Below, one piece after another: positions 37,999 through 50,296 of a stretch of 64,000 bases of DNA. The notes under the pieces were generated by a model. It was not told the origin of the DNA. It worked only from the letters and a program-made list of their open reading frames with translations, and did not search any database. The stretch spans positions 99,882,501 through 99,946,500 of the forward strand of contig CM060883.1 of NCBI GenBank assembly GCA_030762935.1, in the 5' to 3' direction. This DNA comes from Hymenopus coronatus. Its lineage: Eukaryota; Arthropoda; Insecta; Mantodea; Hymenopodidae. The first letter of the stretch is position 1. Every line of letters starts with the position of its first letter. Both the position numbers and the translations under genes were made by a program.

Positions 37999-38795
37999 CA
38001 GATTTTTAAAAAATGGTCCGTATGTGTATGTGTGTGTTGCGTGCGTGTCTGTGGACAGCATAGCCCCAAAACGAAAAGACCGTTAAAATTCCAAACTGGG
38101 TATTTAGGTTTAGTATCTTCCAAGGATGCGACACAAAGATTTTCAACAAAAAAAAAAAAAATCCCCCCACCACAAACTACCCTTTATATGGAGAAATGTT
38201 TGATTTTCTTAAAAATGGCTCTAACGTTTTTGATTAAAATGCAGTATATTAAAGCTATTTATATCCGAAATAAAATGTATATCCCGAATTTTGTGAGAAT
38301 AGTCTCTGAAAACCTCTTTATTCTGGATGAATTTTGCCGAATTTTGCTAAATGCTAAACCGTAAGAGATAGACAAAAACTCACTATAGAAAAATGTACAT
38401 CGCGTCAAAACACATACTTTATGTCCTTTCCGTTTTTGTTGTGGAGGTACCCGTTTCCGAGATATTCCTTGTTATTGGTTTCAACTGTGAAGTACTTTTC
38501 TCAGACAGGAAGTGTCCGTTTTTCTTTTTTTTTTTTTTCTCCTACTCCTGGCCAAGCAAAGAAGCGATTTGCAATGACAATCGTATAACGATAGCTTTTA
38601 AAACATTTAACTATCACTTTAGCTTAGTGCATTACATTAGTTCTCTTTTACCTATAAGAACTAAGTAACAAGAGCATTCTGGTAGTGCTTATTTCGATTA
38701 GTATTGTGTAGAAAGAAGAATAATATTTTGTAGGAAGTTTGTAGAGCAGCTAGAGAAAATCATGTGAGTGTAATACATTAGATTTTTTTATGTTG
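37999..38795 (+). repeat. Repeat 'A', copy 5, 5'-truncated and in tandem with copy 4
   Basis: Begins directly at the GGTCCGTATGTG landmark after the end of copy 4 and runs to GTAATACATTAGATTTTTTT. Tandem arrangement suggests insertion of one copy into the end of another or unequal exchange. Confidence 0.7.
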
Positions 38796-39540
38796 TCTCC
38801 TTTGTTTGCATTTTAGAAAGAGCCATTCATATTTCGCAGTATTATTTCATTGTACTGACAAATAAAATAAATGTAATGCACGATAGCATGTAGGTGCAAC
38901 GGAGAACGGGTAATTCTGAAATAGTGTACTATTCATTGATGTGTTATATGAATACACATTGTAAGGCACCGATCACAATTTAAGAAACAATATCGTCATT
39001 GTGCTGAATGAACTTTAAATGTACAACTATCTGTGTAGAGAAACAAGTACCTTCATAAAAATAATTACGGGACCGAACTCCCCCCCCCCCCAGAAAACTT
39101 CAATTAAGTTCTTCCATTTTTTAACTTAAAAGTGAAACATTCATTGCATTTCTCTGTCATAAACAATTTTCTGCTATACCACAGAAATAAAAGAATATAT
39201 TTAATATAATATAAACAAGATTATAAAATAAGTTTATTTGTGACTTTTGTGAGGGTTTTCGCTTTCTAGCCAGCAAGACTCTGTAACGGCGTGCATTCCT
39301 ACAACCTCTACCCAAGGTAAGTAGGCCATTCAGAACTTTTTACTTGTGGTACCATCTCTCTTCCTGCTTTCTGTGACGTTACCGTGCGGACGCTCCTCGC
39401 TTGTCGTCTGCTTAGCAAATGTATTTTATAGGTATATTGTGGTTGTTTTTGCTGTTTCTGTGCAGCTTTTACCAAGCTGCTAGTGAGTAATAATTCACTC
39501 ATTTATTTTCGAGTGTTTTTCTGTTTTGTTTAAATTGAAT
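38796..39540. other. Intergenic, no gene seen
   Basis: AT-rich sequence with a short poly(C) at about 39080. No recognisable feature. Confidence 0.5.
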
Positions 39541-39551
39541 AGACGTTAATA

Positions 39552-40660
39552 TTATGCCGTAGCGATCTGCAAAAATACTGAGAGGAACAAAGAAAGAGCA
39601 AGGCACATTTCATTCGTTTCCTGAGGGTGAGGGAATGGAGAAAGAATGGTAAATAAAGGAGGAAATGTAAGAAAAAAAATCTGATGTGCTCCATTCACAC
39701 GAATTTTTCTACATTTCTGTTAGAAATTATTGTTAAAATTATTCTTCTGTGTGCTTCAGGTTGATCGAGATAAAATTAAGAGATATTGTCTTATTACTTG
39801 ATCCCTTGTAAATAGGAGGGAAATAAGGGAGTACACTAGGCTAAAACGATAGTCAAATTCCTTTAAAGATCGTCCCTAGGTGGCTGAAATTCCTTTGTTT
39901 ATATCGCTAAGAGTTGACAAATTCCCGTCTGAGAAAACTATAGGTATTTTTAGACTGAAACCAATAACAGGGACTATCTTAAAAACCTCAGCTCCACAAA
40001 AAAAAAAAAAAAAAAAAAAAAATGTATAAAACGTAAATTGTGTGTTTTAACGAGCTCTACATTTACGGTTTACCAGTTACGCAAAATTCCGAAAATTCAT
40101 CCAGAATAAAGATGCCTTCAGGGGCTACTCCCTGAAAATTCAAGATATACATTTTATTTGCCATGTAAATATCTTTAATAATGATTTTTTCATCAAAATC
40201 GTTAGCGACATTGTTAAGAAAATCAAACATTTCGGAAAATTTTCCATGTAAAGAGTATTTTGCGGGTGGAGGGATTTTCTTGAAAATCTTCTTCTCGCAT
40301 CTTTGGAAGATACTGAACTTAAATCCAAGTTTGGTATTTAATTGACTTTTCGTTTTTGAGCTATGCACCACATAAACTCGGATATTTTGCTAACTTTTTT
40401 TTTTTATTCAGTAGGACCCGGTGAAATCTCAGGACTGAATTTTTGGGTGCCTTACACACTTTCTCTATACACCTTATACATAGTACGCGTAGAAAAAGTA
40501 ACATAAACGTAAAAACTGCAAGAGTCTGTAATGTATAATTTGTTCTCCCTGAACACTATGAAAGGGATCCAGAAAGCAAACTTTTGGGATTGCCAATAAA
40601 GAAGAAGCTCAACCCTTCTCAATGCAGACCCAACTGTCATGTACAGGATCTGAACTTCAA
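39552..40660 (+). pseudogene. THAP-domain remnant split by repeat 'A'
   Basis: Left of the repeat, a frame from the ATG at 39553 reads TFHSFPEGEGMEKEW, like the FxxFP...W core of a THAP zinc finger. Right of the repeat, 40548-40630 reads PEHYERDPESKLLGLPIKKK then LNPSQCRP, like the end of a THAP domain and its basic loop. Between them lies an 830-bp reverse copy of repeat 'A'. In-frame stops near the start and the missing Cys/His ligands show it is dead. It may derive from a P-element-type transposase or a THAP host gene. Confidence 0.45.
39675..40505 (-). repeat. Repeat 'A', copy 6
   Basis: Begins AAATCTGATGTGCTCCATTC and ends CTTATACATAGTACGCGTAGAA, the reverse of the plus copies. Includes a 26-nt poly(A) run near 39998. 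Confidence 0.8.
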
Positions 40661-41941
40661 AGGAGTACGAGAACATAAATCCAAAAAGGGAAATTATTAA
40701 ACAGCTTTTCGTTATTTAGAAACTTTATCACCGTCCCTGAAAAGGGTGATATTCGATGAAAGTGTGTTGAATGAAGCAGCACATGCACCAGTACAACAAG
40801 CTAATCTTAGAGGAGAACTGGAACGAGTTAAAAGCTCAATATGAAATAGACATCACAAGCCTAAGGAAACATAACGTGACACTGTTAAAAATAATGTAGG
40901 TTAAAGAAAAATAATTGAACTTTAAAAGTTGTCCATGATCAAAGATGTTTTTAAACCTCTTTCCTATGCAAGGGGAAGAAAAAGTATTATGATTAACACA
41001 GGAACTACTGTCATCTTATACTCAGTTTATTACACAAAAGGGTTCTAGATAAATGCGGGAAGATAAAGCAGGGGCATCGTCCTTAAGGGCTCTATCTAGG
41101 AGAAAGTTATAAAATGCAAAACAATTACGTGGTCTGCACTTTGTAGGTGAGAGCAGGCTCAATAGTTTATTATGTAAGTTTTTGAAAACAATATTGAATG
41201 GCCTAGCTGTAATACTACAATCATCCAGTAACTGTTTGTAAATTCAAAGACATTTCTTTGAATTATTCAAGATAATTTTAATATTGTACTATTTAATGAC
41301 TACCAGCAAATTTGATGATGAGTTCCTTTCATTTTAAACAATATTTTGTTGCTGCACAGTTCTATTTTACGTGTGGTAAGGTGGCAACATTTATATTATA
41401 ATTAGACGAACGCTGTACTCTTTATGAAGGTTTCTATTCATTTGAATATTCGTTTCCTGTTCTGTGATTATAACATTGTTGTATTTATATGGTATATGTA
41501 CTTTGCGTATATGTGAACAGGTGTAACTTGCACGGATCTCCTAGCAATACAACTAGCGTCCGCGCGGTGGCAAGCCTGTTTTCCTTAAAACTGGCTGAAT
41601 GCGGTTGTTTCAGCGCTACTTATGTGTTGCGTTAGTGTTACGTCTATCACGGTAAACCATAGTGCTCTTTTCCTCTGGTTCGTTGATCCGTTACGCTAAT
41701 TAATTCATCTTTTGTTCTTTCATTATTCAATTTAATTGGTATGGAAAAAAAAGCTAAAGTTGACGGTATCGGTATAAATCTGCCATTCGTCCCGTGAAAA
41801 CGGGATAGTCCCCCTTTTTTACTTGCATATCCCGCATCCCGACGCGAATAGGATCCTATTTTCTTGACACTGACTTCCTAAATTAAAAACCTAATTGCAA
41901 TTGCTGCCATTGCTTGTGAGAAATGCTAACCCGCCGCTTAT
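40661..41941. other. Intergenic, no gene seen
   Basis: No recognisable coding sequence; the part to 40950 may still belong to the THAP-type element. Confidence 0.45.
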
Positions 41942-42790
41942 TGTTGTCATTGTTTAGCGCGTGAAAACAGTCGATGTTTGCCCAGTATATGCAGTGTTGG
42001 CAGTTGATGTGCTGTGTCATTGTTTAGCACGTGAAAACAGTCGATGTTTGTCCAGTATATGCAGTGTTGGCAGTTGATATGCTGTGTCATTGTTTAGCAC
42101 GTGAAAGCAGTCGATGTTTGCCCAGTATATGCAGTGTTGGCAGTTAATGTGCTGTGTCATTGTTTAGCACGTGAAAACAGTCGATGTTTGCCCAGTATAT
42201 GCAGTGTTGGCAGTTGATATGCTGTGTCATTGTTTAGCGCGTGAAAACAGTCGATGTTTGCCCAGTATATGTAGTGTTGGCAGTTGATGTGCTGTGTCAT
42301 TGTTTAGCACGTGAAAACAGTCGATGTTTGCCCAGTATATGCAGTGTTAGCAGTTGATATGCTGTGTCATTGTTTAGCACGTGAAAACAGTCGATGTTTG
42401 CCCAGTATATGCAGTGTTGGCAGTTGATGTGCTGTGTCATTGTTTAGTACGTGAAAATAGTCGATGTTTGCCCAGTATATGCAGTGTTGGCAGTTGATAT
42501 GCTGTGTCATTGTTTAGCACGTGAAAACAGTCGATGTTTGCCCAGTATATGCAGTGTTGGCAGTTGATGTGCTGTGTCATTTTTTAGCGCGTGAAAACAG
42601 TCGATGTTTGCCCAGTATATGTAGTGTTGGCAGTTGATGTGCTGTGTCATTTTTAGCACGTGAAAACAGTCGATGTTTGCCCAGTATATGCAGTGTTGGC
42701 AGTTGATATGCTGTGTCATTGTTTAGCGCGTGAAAACAGTCGATGTTTGCCCAGTATATGCAGTGTTGGCAGTTGATGTACTGTGACATT
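41942..42790 (+). repeat. 70-bp minisatellite, 12 copies, 140-bp higher-order period
   Basis: Tandem units of about 70 bp (landmarks CATTGTTTAGCACGTGAAAA, CAGTCGATGTTTGCCCAG, TGCAGTGTTGGCAGTTGAT). The base after GTTGAT alternates G, A, G, A... from unit to unit, so the real period is a 140-bp dimer, with one G-G break near 42568/42638. Open minus-strand frames across it are artefacts. Units contain no spacers of differing sequence, so it is not a CRISPR. Confidence 0.95.
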
Positions 42791-43489
42791 TTTGAGAACG
42801 GAAATTCACCTTCCTATCCAATTTACAGGATAGGTATCCTTTCCTCGAAGTGACAAAGCTTAATTATAGAGTTCATTATAAAATTTGCAACCGACATTTT
42901 TGGTTGCACATGGTGAGAAGTGTATTTATTCAATATCATGTTTCCTTCATTCTAATGTTATGATCAGTTAACCCAACCTTTTCAGGCATCCCGTATTTTA
43001 ATGGGAAAAATGGTAGGCCTACACCGGTATCAGCGCTGTTTATTCCTTTTTAAAAAGAAAAACATCTGCATGACTTCAGAAAAGTACAGAGGACGTTAAA
43101 ACTGACCAGTCCAGTACCAGACAAACAATGCACTGAGTAGTAAAGCTTCGACGTCTTACTTCATCAGTCCTTACGACATTGGGCTGTATAGGCAGGGAAA
43201 AGAACGATACTTCATTACTTACTTTAAGATTTGCAATGGTGCTTTGTTTTCTTAAGTTATCTTATTAAAAAACAATTTGTTTTTCCGCATGGGTAGCACC
43301 GACCCGCGTACAAACTGCTCGCCAGCCAACCACGCGCGAATCGTTGCCCACCACGAGCAGATATAACAACAAAATATACGTAAACATGTAATAATTACAT
43401 AATAAAGAAATAACAAATAAGCTAGTCGAGAGGTCTATGTTTACTAAACATAGTCGAAACAGCTTCACAACAATAGATAACGACTGTTG
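42791..43489. other. Flank left of the provirus, no gene seen
   Basis: No recognisable feature. Confidence 0.5.
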
Positions 43490-43495
43490 GGTGAC
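43490..43495. repeat. Target-site duplication, left (GGTGAC)
   Basis: Identical to 59538-59543 on the other side of the element. Confidence 0.95.
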
Positions 43496-43926
43496 AGTAG
43501 TATATAATCCTATGATCTGGGCCATATTTGCATATTCATTTGCATAATCATTAGCATATCAAAAAATTTGCATATCAAACAAATTTGCATATCAAAAAAA
43601 TTTGAATAAAATGTAGGGCAACTAATCTACATATCAGACGGGTATCAATCACGCATGCATATTAATTAGCCCGCGGACAGCCCCCCCCCCCACGAGCCGC
43701 GCCTCCTCCAGCGAAAAAAAAAAAGCGTAATTATTGAGGTACATAGGACTTTGAGGGGTCATTTCCAACTGAAATTTAATGAGAAATCTAATTATGCAAT
43801 TGGAATTTACAGCACATTGCAAAATAAAAACTTTAAACATTACCCCATTGGAATATTTACTATAATTAATTTAATGATGAAGGAGCAAGCATTTCAATGT
43901 ATACCAACACAAGAAGGCATTACATT
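43496..43926 (+). repeat. Left terminal inverted repeat of the provirus
   Basis: 431 bp matching the reverse complement of 59119-59537 with about six substitutions. Indels are one extra 17-bp unit (TTTGCATATCAAACAAA) and different lengths of the C tract (11 against 14) and A tract. Weaker similarity continues to about 43942. Four perfect ATTTGCAT octamers lie at 43526, 43538, 43566 and 43583. Such termini act as replication origins in protein-primed systems. Confidence 0.95.
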
Positions 43927-43942
43927 TTGCCCGTTTGAACAT

Positions 43943-44957
43943 AGAAATAATTAAAATATGCAATAGTAGCAGGGATACAGGGAAAAAGTTATTACATTTA
44001 ATTAAATTGTTTTTCCTATCAGAGGATGAGAAAGAAATTAACTCTCTAGAGGGCTGTCATACAACCAATATGACGAGATCACAGTTATAACAAGGGTAAT
44101 TAACTATATGAGGAATAATAAATACAATGCTAAGAGGAATTGAATAGCGCGCATAAAAACGTGAACATGTACGCAGAAAACGCTCACCGCATGCACGCTC
44201 ATTCCATCACCTCTTCATGAGAGGAAGTGAAAGGTAGACCTGCCAGAGTTAGCTATCAACCTCTCTCCCTGATGACTAGAGCGTTCGCCGCCAGGTAGAA
44301 GCACACCCCGAGCAGACTGGCAAGACTTCGCTCTCTGGCCAATCCCTCTCTACAGGTGATTCGTGAATACGTCAAGCCCTCACACTGGAGACAGGTGGTA
44401 TTACCCCCCCCCACCACCCCGGCATGTTAGGAATGTGAAGCAACACGTTCTCACACCTGTATTCGAGTCAAAAATCAGCACATCCTTTATGTTACAGCGA
44501 AAGAACCTATATTACAGACAAAAAGAATGTCCCCACACGACAAAAAGATGCTACAAGTGAACAGGGAAAGCTAAATCTTCAGCTTTTGTTAGCTATTCTG
44601 AACTGAAAAGTAGACAGCTCACAAATCGTTGAGACGTTTTTATTCAACTATGTATAAAAGCAAACACTTCAAAAACCTAACGCTAGAGGTCTAAAGAAGA
44701 AAAGAGCCCACCCGTGTTCATTATAAGAATACCCTCGGACCATTCCTTCCTTAACCTTACAAATCCACCCTCCGCATAAATTATTTGGCATAGGGCTGCA
44801 ATAATATGTTAAAAGCGTCACCTTTTGTGAACGGCCTCAACAAATAAACGTAGGCCTGTGAGAAAATTCCTATCTACATACACAATGGCAATTCAAGAAA
44901 TAACAAGTTCCAACAAGAAAAAAGCGTTAACAAATGGTTTCAGACAGTCCGACAGGG
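43943..44957. other. Non-coding left part of the provirus
   Basis: No convincing gene between the inverted repeat and the polymerase promoter. Small frames such as 44363-44560 lack any motif. Confidence 0.6.
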
Positions 44958-44965
44958 TATAAATA
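44958..44965 (+). promoter_or_regulatory. TATA box of the polymerase gene
   Basis: TATAAATA in the context GGGTATAAATACGG. A start of transcription about 30 bp downstream (about 44988) would give a 5' UTR that is spliced. Candidate non-coding exons are 44988-45085 (donor CCGAG|GTAAGAT) and 45348-45378 (acceptor TTTTTGCAG, donor GGGG|GTGAGT). Confidence 0.65.
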
Positions 44966-45768
44966 CGGCTGAAAAATCATGCTCGCAGCAGACACTTGCT
45001 TGCAGCTGTAGTGGAAAGTGGAAAGTGCGAAAAATACATACCAGTTTCATCTAGCAACGATCTATTCATCACAGCTTAATCCGAGGTAAGATCTTTGCAT
45101 ATATTCGTCAGGTGTCTTTAGCATAAAACACAGAATGTTATCACTGTTAATTAAGTGTATATTTACACACGAAAATTAGTTGAATGCAAAAAATACAAAT
45201 TGACATACGCTCACATGCACACATACACACGCATGCACGCATATATACAATGACAATTGCATGTATACACTCACAAACATTCACAACAACGAGTTGTTAA
45301 AAATTATTTATGTTAACTATATACTAGCAATGACTTTATTTTTGCAGAACAACACGATTTAATTTCACAGCATTAGGGGTGAGTGTAGATTATCATAAAT
45401 GAATGCTAGACAAAAACAATTTACTCTAAGGTGCTCTTCAACAAAGACGCTCGCACCTATGTGCGATTGCTTGCACCCTTGCACTAGCACAACTACACAT
45501 TGTCATGTGCATATACAATTTCATACACAAGGCATCACAGACATGAACATGATTGCACGTTCATGTATACACTCTCACACCAACAAGCACAAGACTGCAC
45601 AGACAAGCACAAGCCTGCACAGACATGCACACGTTTGCACATGATAGTATACATTCTCACACACACGAGCTAACAGATCAATGTTTAATGATACCTAAAA
45701 ATGTAAGCATTCTTCGAAACAATACAATGACCTCAATATTATAACAAGTGTTAAAACTTTCAGAAGCA

Positions 45769-48700
45769 ATGAATCCAGCCGGGGACAAGAGAACCCACCT
45801 GAATGATGCTAGACAACGAGCAGCAGAAGGGGCTAATCAAGCCCTACAGGCTTATGCCGACTGTGGCTGCAGCATCCTACTGCAAGAGTCCATTCTTCCC
45901 TTAACCGGTAAGATGTTCCATCCTTATTTCAAAAAATATATAATCAACATGTAATGCACAACCCTGAAGATAGTTAAAACTTTACTCTTCTGGTATATAT
46001 TACAGAAAACGATTGTCCACTCGACCTGACAAAGAGATGTCCTAACCAGCCAGCCCGCAATCCTGAGCTGGGAACGTGCAGAACCCCTGCTGAAGCTCAG
46101 GAGCCGCTAGACCTTTCGACCAGAAGAGGAGTGCACACAACACCTGATGATAATTCAACTGAATGTCATCCTCCTAAAAACATCGAAGTGGATGACACCC
46201 TCTGGGAGGAGTCTTCGGGGGATGAAGGGCGGAGCGCAGCAATTGCAGCATTAAAATACGATGAAAGGGACGTTGTACCAGTGCAGCTACATCCGCAAAA
46301 CGACAGGCTAGGATCTCCAATTCCAGGTCCTTCCTGCAGACCTGACCATTTGGGTATTGGATGGACGGATACCAGCAAGCCAACCATCTCAGGGATCATC
46401 ACAGGAGCAGGACTTCAGGCTGACACTCCATCCACGTTAAATGACCGCAAGAGGGGACATGACGAATCATCCTCTGATGAAGACGAAGACGCCCCCTCAT
46501 CATCTAAAATGTTAAAGGTCAGTCATAGCCATCTACAATGTAATATAGTAGAAAAAGCATTCAAAGGACGAATGTTCAATAGCAAAATAGAAAACATCCC
46601 TAATATCACAGACCCCCAGGTCTTCTTAGAGAGATGCAGACCTCTAGTTATCAATGAGATGAGCTCAATACTGGACAGAAATCAATCGGGGTTTAAGATT
46701 ATATGCTCATTGCAAGTAACTTATATGATCCAATCCCCTAGTTCTGACCATATTGAGAATATTCATTTTAACAGTGAAACTAAATTGGGACTACAATCAT
46801 CCGATTTGGATGCTTTATTCTCAGCTATGGTGAATGAAATGCTTGTTAACATTTCAAATTTCCAAGGACAAGCCAGTTCAAAATCTTTACTGTCTGTTAA
46901 CGCCTTAGTTAATAGTGCAAGCTATTACACACCTCTCAAAGCATCACGTTACATTGGACTTCCAGCTGTAATTAGCAATAAAAAGGCTATTATAAATATT
47001 CGTAATGATGACAATTACTGTTTTGCCTGGTGTATGCTGGCTGCAAGCTATAATGGAAAGAAGCATGCAGAAAGAACAAGCAGATATCCTAAATATCTTT
47101 TATTCAGTAAATTCAATTATACAGGCATAGAATTCCCTGTCAGTCTACATCAGGTAAATCAGTTTGAAAAACAAAACCTAGGAACATCGGTCGCTGTATT
47201 TGGCTTAGATGTCGACAAATCAATAATCCCGCTATACCAACCACACACAAAACATGAATTTCACGTGAATTTGTTATACATCTCAGAGAAGGAAAACTCT
47301 CACTATTGCCTAATAAAGGATTTGCAAAAACTCGTTAAAAGACAATTCACGAAGGATTGTAATGAACACTGGATCTGCGAACAGTGCATGAGGCACTTTA
47401 TAATAGAAAAAACGTACAAGAAACACATGCTGAGATGTTCCAAGGCACAAAATCTAAAAATGCCAACAAGCGATGATAACATCAAGTTTTCATCCTATTC
47501 AAAGGGCACACCTGTAAGCTTTGTAATCTACGCTGACATTGAGAGTGTGCTAGCAAAGGTCCACTCTTGTGAGCCCACGACTAATGAGAGCTGGACCAGA
47601 GCTATCCAACACCATAAAGCAATGTCAATATCGCTAAAGTTAGTATGTCGTCATGACAATGCTCTATCTAAGTTTATGCTCTTTAGAGGTCCTGATGCGA
47701 TTAAGCATTTCTTTATTGAGCTTAAAGCGATAGCCGATATGGTAATCACATACTATAGCAAGATGGAGGAACTGAATTTGACTGCTCAGGACTGGGCTGA
47801 TTTTCATAGAGCTCGTCATTGTCACATATGTAGGAAGGGGTTTGAGGAACATGATGTGAAAGTTAGGGATCATGATCATGGGTCAGGGGCCTTTATTGGC
47901 GCTGCTCATTCTGCCTGCAATTTAAATAGAAAGGTACCGAACTTCATACCGATCTTTTTTCATTGTCTGAGCAGTTATGACAGCCATTTTCTAATAGAGC
48001 ACCTGGCATTCGATGATAATCCCATTTCATGTATCGCAACCACTTCAGAGCTGTATATATCGTTTTCAAAGCGTTACAGGACCATAGCATTCAGGTTTCT
48101 AGATAGTTTTAAGTTCCTAGATGATAAGCTATCTAGTCTAGCCAATATGCTTGAAAAGGATGAATTCAGGATAACAAATGCAGAGTATAAAGAGCCTGAA
48201 CACCAAGAGCTCATGAGAGCAAAAGGGATATTTCCCTATTCGTATGTGGATAATGAAGAGAAACTAGAAGAAACACGTTTACCTGACATTGAACATTTTG
48301 ATGGGATATCTCAAGAGGAGTATCAACACGCACAAAATGTCTGGAAAACATTCAAAATTAAGAATCTAGGCCAATACAGCGATCTATATCTGAAAACAGA
48401 CACTCTATTGCTAGCGGATATCTTTGAGAAGTTTAGAGACCTCTGTCTTGAAGTATACAATTTAGATCCGTGCTGGTACTATACATTGCCTGGGCTTGCC
48501 TTCGATGCTATGCTCAAGATGACGAAGGTAAAGATAGACCTCATTTCTGACCAACAAATGTTGGAATTCTTTGAGGGAGCAATCAGAGGCGGAATGTGTA
48601 GCGTATCGAAGAGATACATAAAATCGCAAAATAAATATATACCAGGTTACAACCCTGAAGAAAAGCCTATATATGCCTCCTATTGGGATTTGAATAACTT

Positions 48701-49898
48701 ATATGGTAGTTCGATGATTAATCACCTTCCTAAGGGTAATTTAAGATGGCTGACCAATGATGAAATCTCTTTGATCGATTTCGCCTCTGTACCTTCGGAT
48801 TCGCCCATTGGGTATGTGCTCGAAGTTGATTTGGAGTATCCTGTCCATATCCACGACGAGCACAACGAGCTTCCTCTCTGTCCACAAAGTCAAATACCGC
48901 CACATGGACAATATAGGAAACTGCTGGCAACTTTGGACAATAAAGAAAGATACACCTTGCACTATAGAAACCTCCAGCAGTGTATTGATTTAGGTCTCAA
49001 ATTGCAAAAAATACATCGTGTGGTGGCATACGATCAGTCTGATTGGCTGAAGACTTATATTAATGTAAACACAGAAAGACGTGCAAGGGAGACATCCAAA
49101 TTTGGACAAAACCTGTGGAAAAAGATGAACAATTCTGTTTATGGAAAATTTATTGAAAATGTTAGAAAATATACTGACTTCCGAATTGTATCGTCTTGGA
49201 AGCAGGCCAGTAAACTGACTGCCAGACCGACGTACATTAGGAGCATTATATTTAATGAAAACCTTGTAGGTATAGAGTTGAGCAGAGAGGAGGTTCACAT
49301 GTATAAGCCTATCTACATAGGGCAGGCAATTTTGGACATTTCAAAATTGATAATGTATGACTTTTTCTATCGAGTCATGAAACCCAATTTAAACGACCTA
49401 GTACTAGCCTACATGGATACCGATTCCTTTATATTTGAAACGTCTACAGATATCTATGAGTTTATTAAGCGGTATCCACACCTTTTCGACACTTCAAATT
49501 TTGCAGCAGACAATCCATTTGGAATAATACCACAGAACAAGAAGGTGATAGGTTTATTTAAAGATGAGCTTGGAGGTATGCCATTGCATGAGTATGTCGG
49601 GCTCAGGTCTAAACTGTATAGCTACAGATACGAGGGACAGACAGTAAAAAAGGCAAAAGGAATAAACAAAACTGGTATGATAAATCTAAACTTTGACAAC
49701 TATTTTGAATGTCTGAATGACATTAGAAAAACCGTCTTGGCGAAGCAAATTACATTTCGGAGCTACAAGCATTCAATTCATACAATAGAGCAGAATAAAG
49801 TAGCTCTCCATGGGAGAGACGACAAAAGGAAATTGATTGAAGGCTCAGATTACACTCTTGCCTGGGGACACTATTTGCTGGCTATGGCTGACACTTAA
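45769..49898 (+). CDS. polB: Protein-primed type B DNA polymerase, spliced
   Basis: Replicates the linear genome from a protein primer. The large exon is open 46006-49898. The likely start is an ATG at 45769 in a small exon (acceptor TTTCAG before 45764, donor ACCG|GTAAGA after 45907). A 98-bp intron joins in phase 1 to the acceptor ATTACAG at 46005, giving 1343 codons. Visible in order, numbered from 46131: a C2H2-like finger CEQC...H...C near 420; exonuclease Exo I YADIES (469-471); a CxxC/HDHGSGAF zinc insert near 565-600; YDSHF (Exo II); DLNNLYG (853); KMNNSVYG (about 1000); the catalytic YMDTDS (1096); KKAKGINK. Length and motifs are typical of Polinton polymerases. All key residues are present. 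There is no ATG at 46131 (the codon is GTG), which supports the upstream exon. Confidence 0.9.
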
Positions 49899-49936
49899 CA
49901 CTGAAAACATGCTCTCTCTGGTACCTGCTTTGTGTC

Positions 49937-49938
<2 letters not shown>

Positions 49939-49978
<40 letters not shown>
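49939..49978. repeat. (TA)n tract
   Basis: About 20 TA dinucleotides just after the polymerase stop codon. Confidence 0.95.
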
Positions 49979-49986
<8 letters not shown>

Positions 49987-50246
49987 TTGTATATATTAAT
50001 TAATACCATGATGTATTCTTGTATATTCTATTAAAACACTGTATATTTTATATGTATATTTATATATTATCTGTATATTACTTTAAACATGCACTTATCT
50101 TAAATATGACTCGCATAGACTTTTCGTGTATGTTGTGTAATAAGTTAACTTATGAATCATTTAGTATTTGAAGTAATATAAGATCTGTAAAAACAATTAT
50201 GTTAAGAGGAAACAGGGGAAAAGGTAACATTAAGGATGTTTTTGGC

Positions 50247-50252
50247 AATAAA
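50247..50252 (+). terminator. Poly(A) signal of the polymerase gene
   Basis: AATAAA about 350 bp after the stop, 29 bp from the oppositely oriented signal of the integrase unit. Confidence 0.75.
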
Positions 50253-50280
50253 AACACCTTAGATAAACATCAAATGTTTC

Positions 50281-50286
50281 TTTATT
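50281..50286 (-). terminator. Poly(A) signal of the minus-strand integrase block
   Basis: AATAAA on the minus strand, 11 nt after the integrase stop. No intergenic signal occurs after the fibre-like, ATPase or helical-protein genes, so their transcripts probably share this 3' end. Confidence 0.75.
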
Positions 50287-50296
50287 TAACTTTTTC

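Noticed and set aside
42507..42789. Repetitive minus-strand ORFs (INCQHCIYWANIDCFH...)
   Set aside because: Artefact of the 70-bp minisatellite, which lacks stops in one frame.
41942..42790. CRISPR-like array
   Set aside because: Units are contiguous and identical throughout, without unique spacers, in a eukaryotic genome.
43649..43954. Frames inside the left inverted repeat
   Set aside because: They run through poly(C)/poly(A) tracts and are not preserved in the right repeat, where indels shift the frame.
45399..45744. Two overlapping His/Thr-rich frames upstream of the polymerase
   Set aside because: CA-rich sequence that lies in the predicted leader intron; no motif, and frames run across splice signals.
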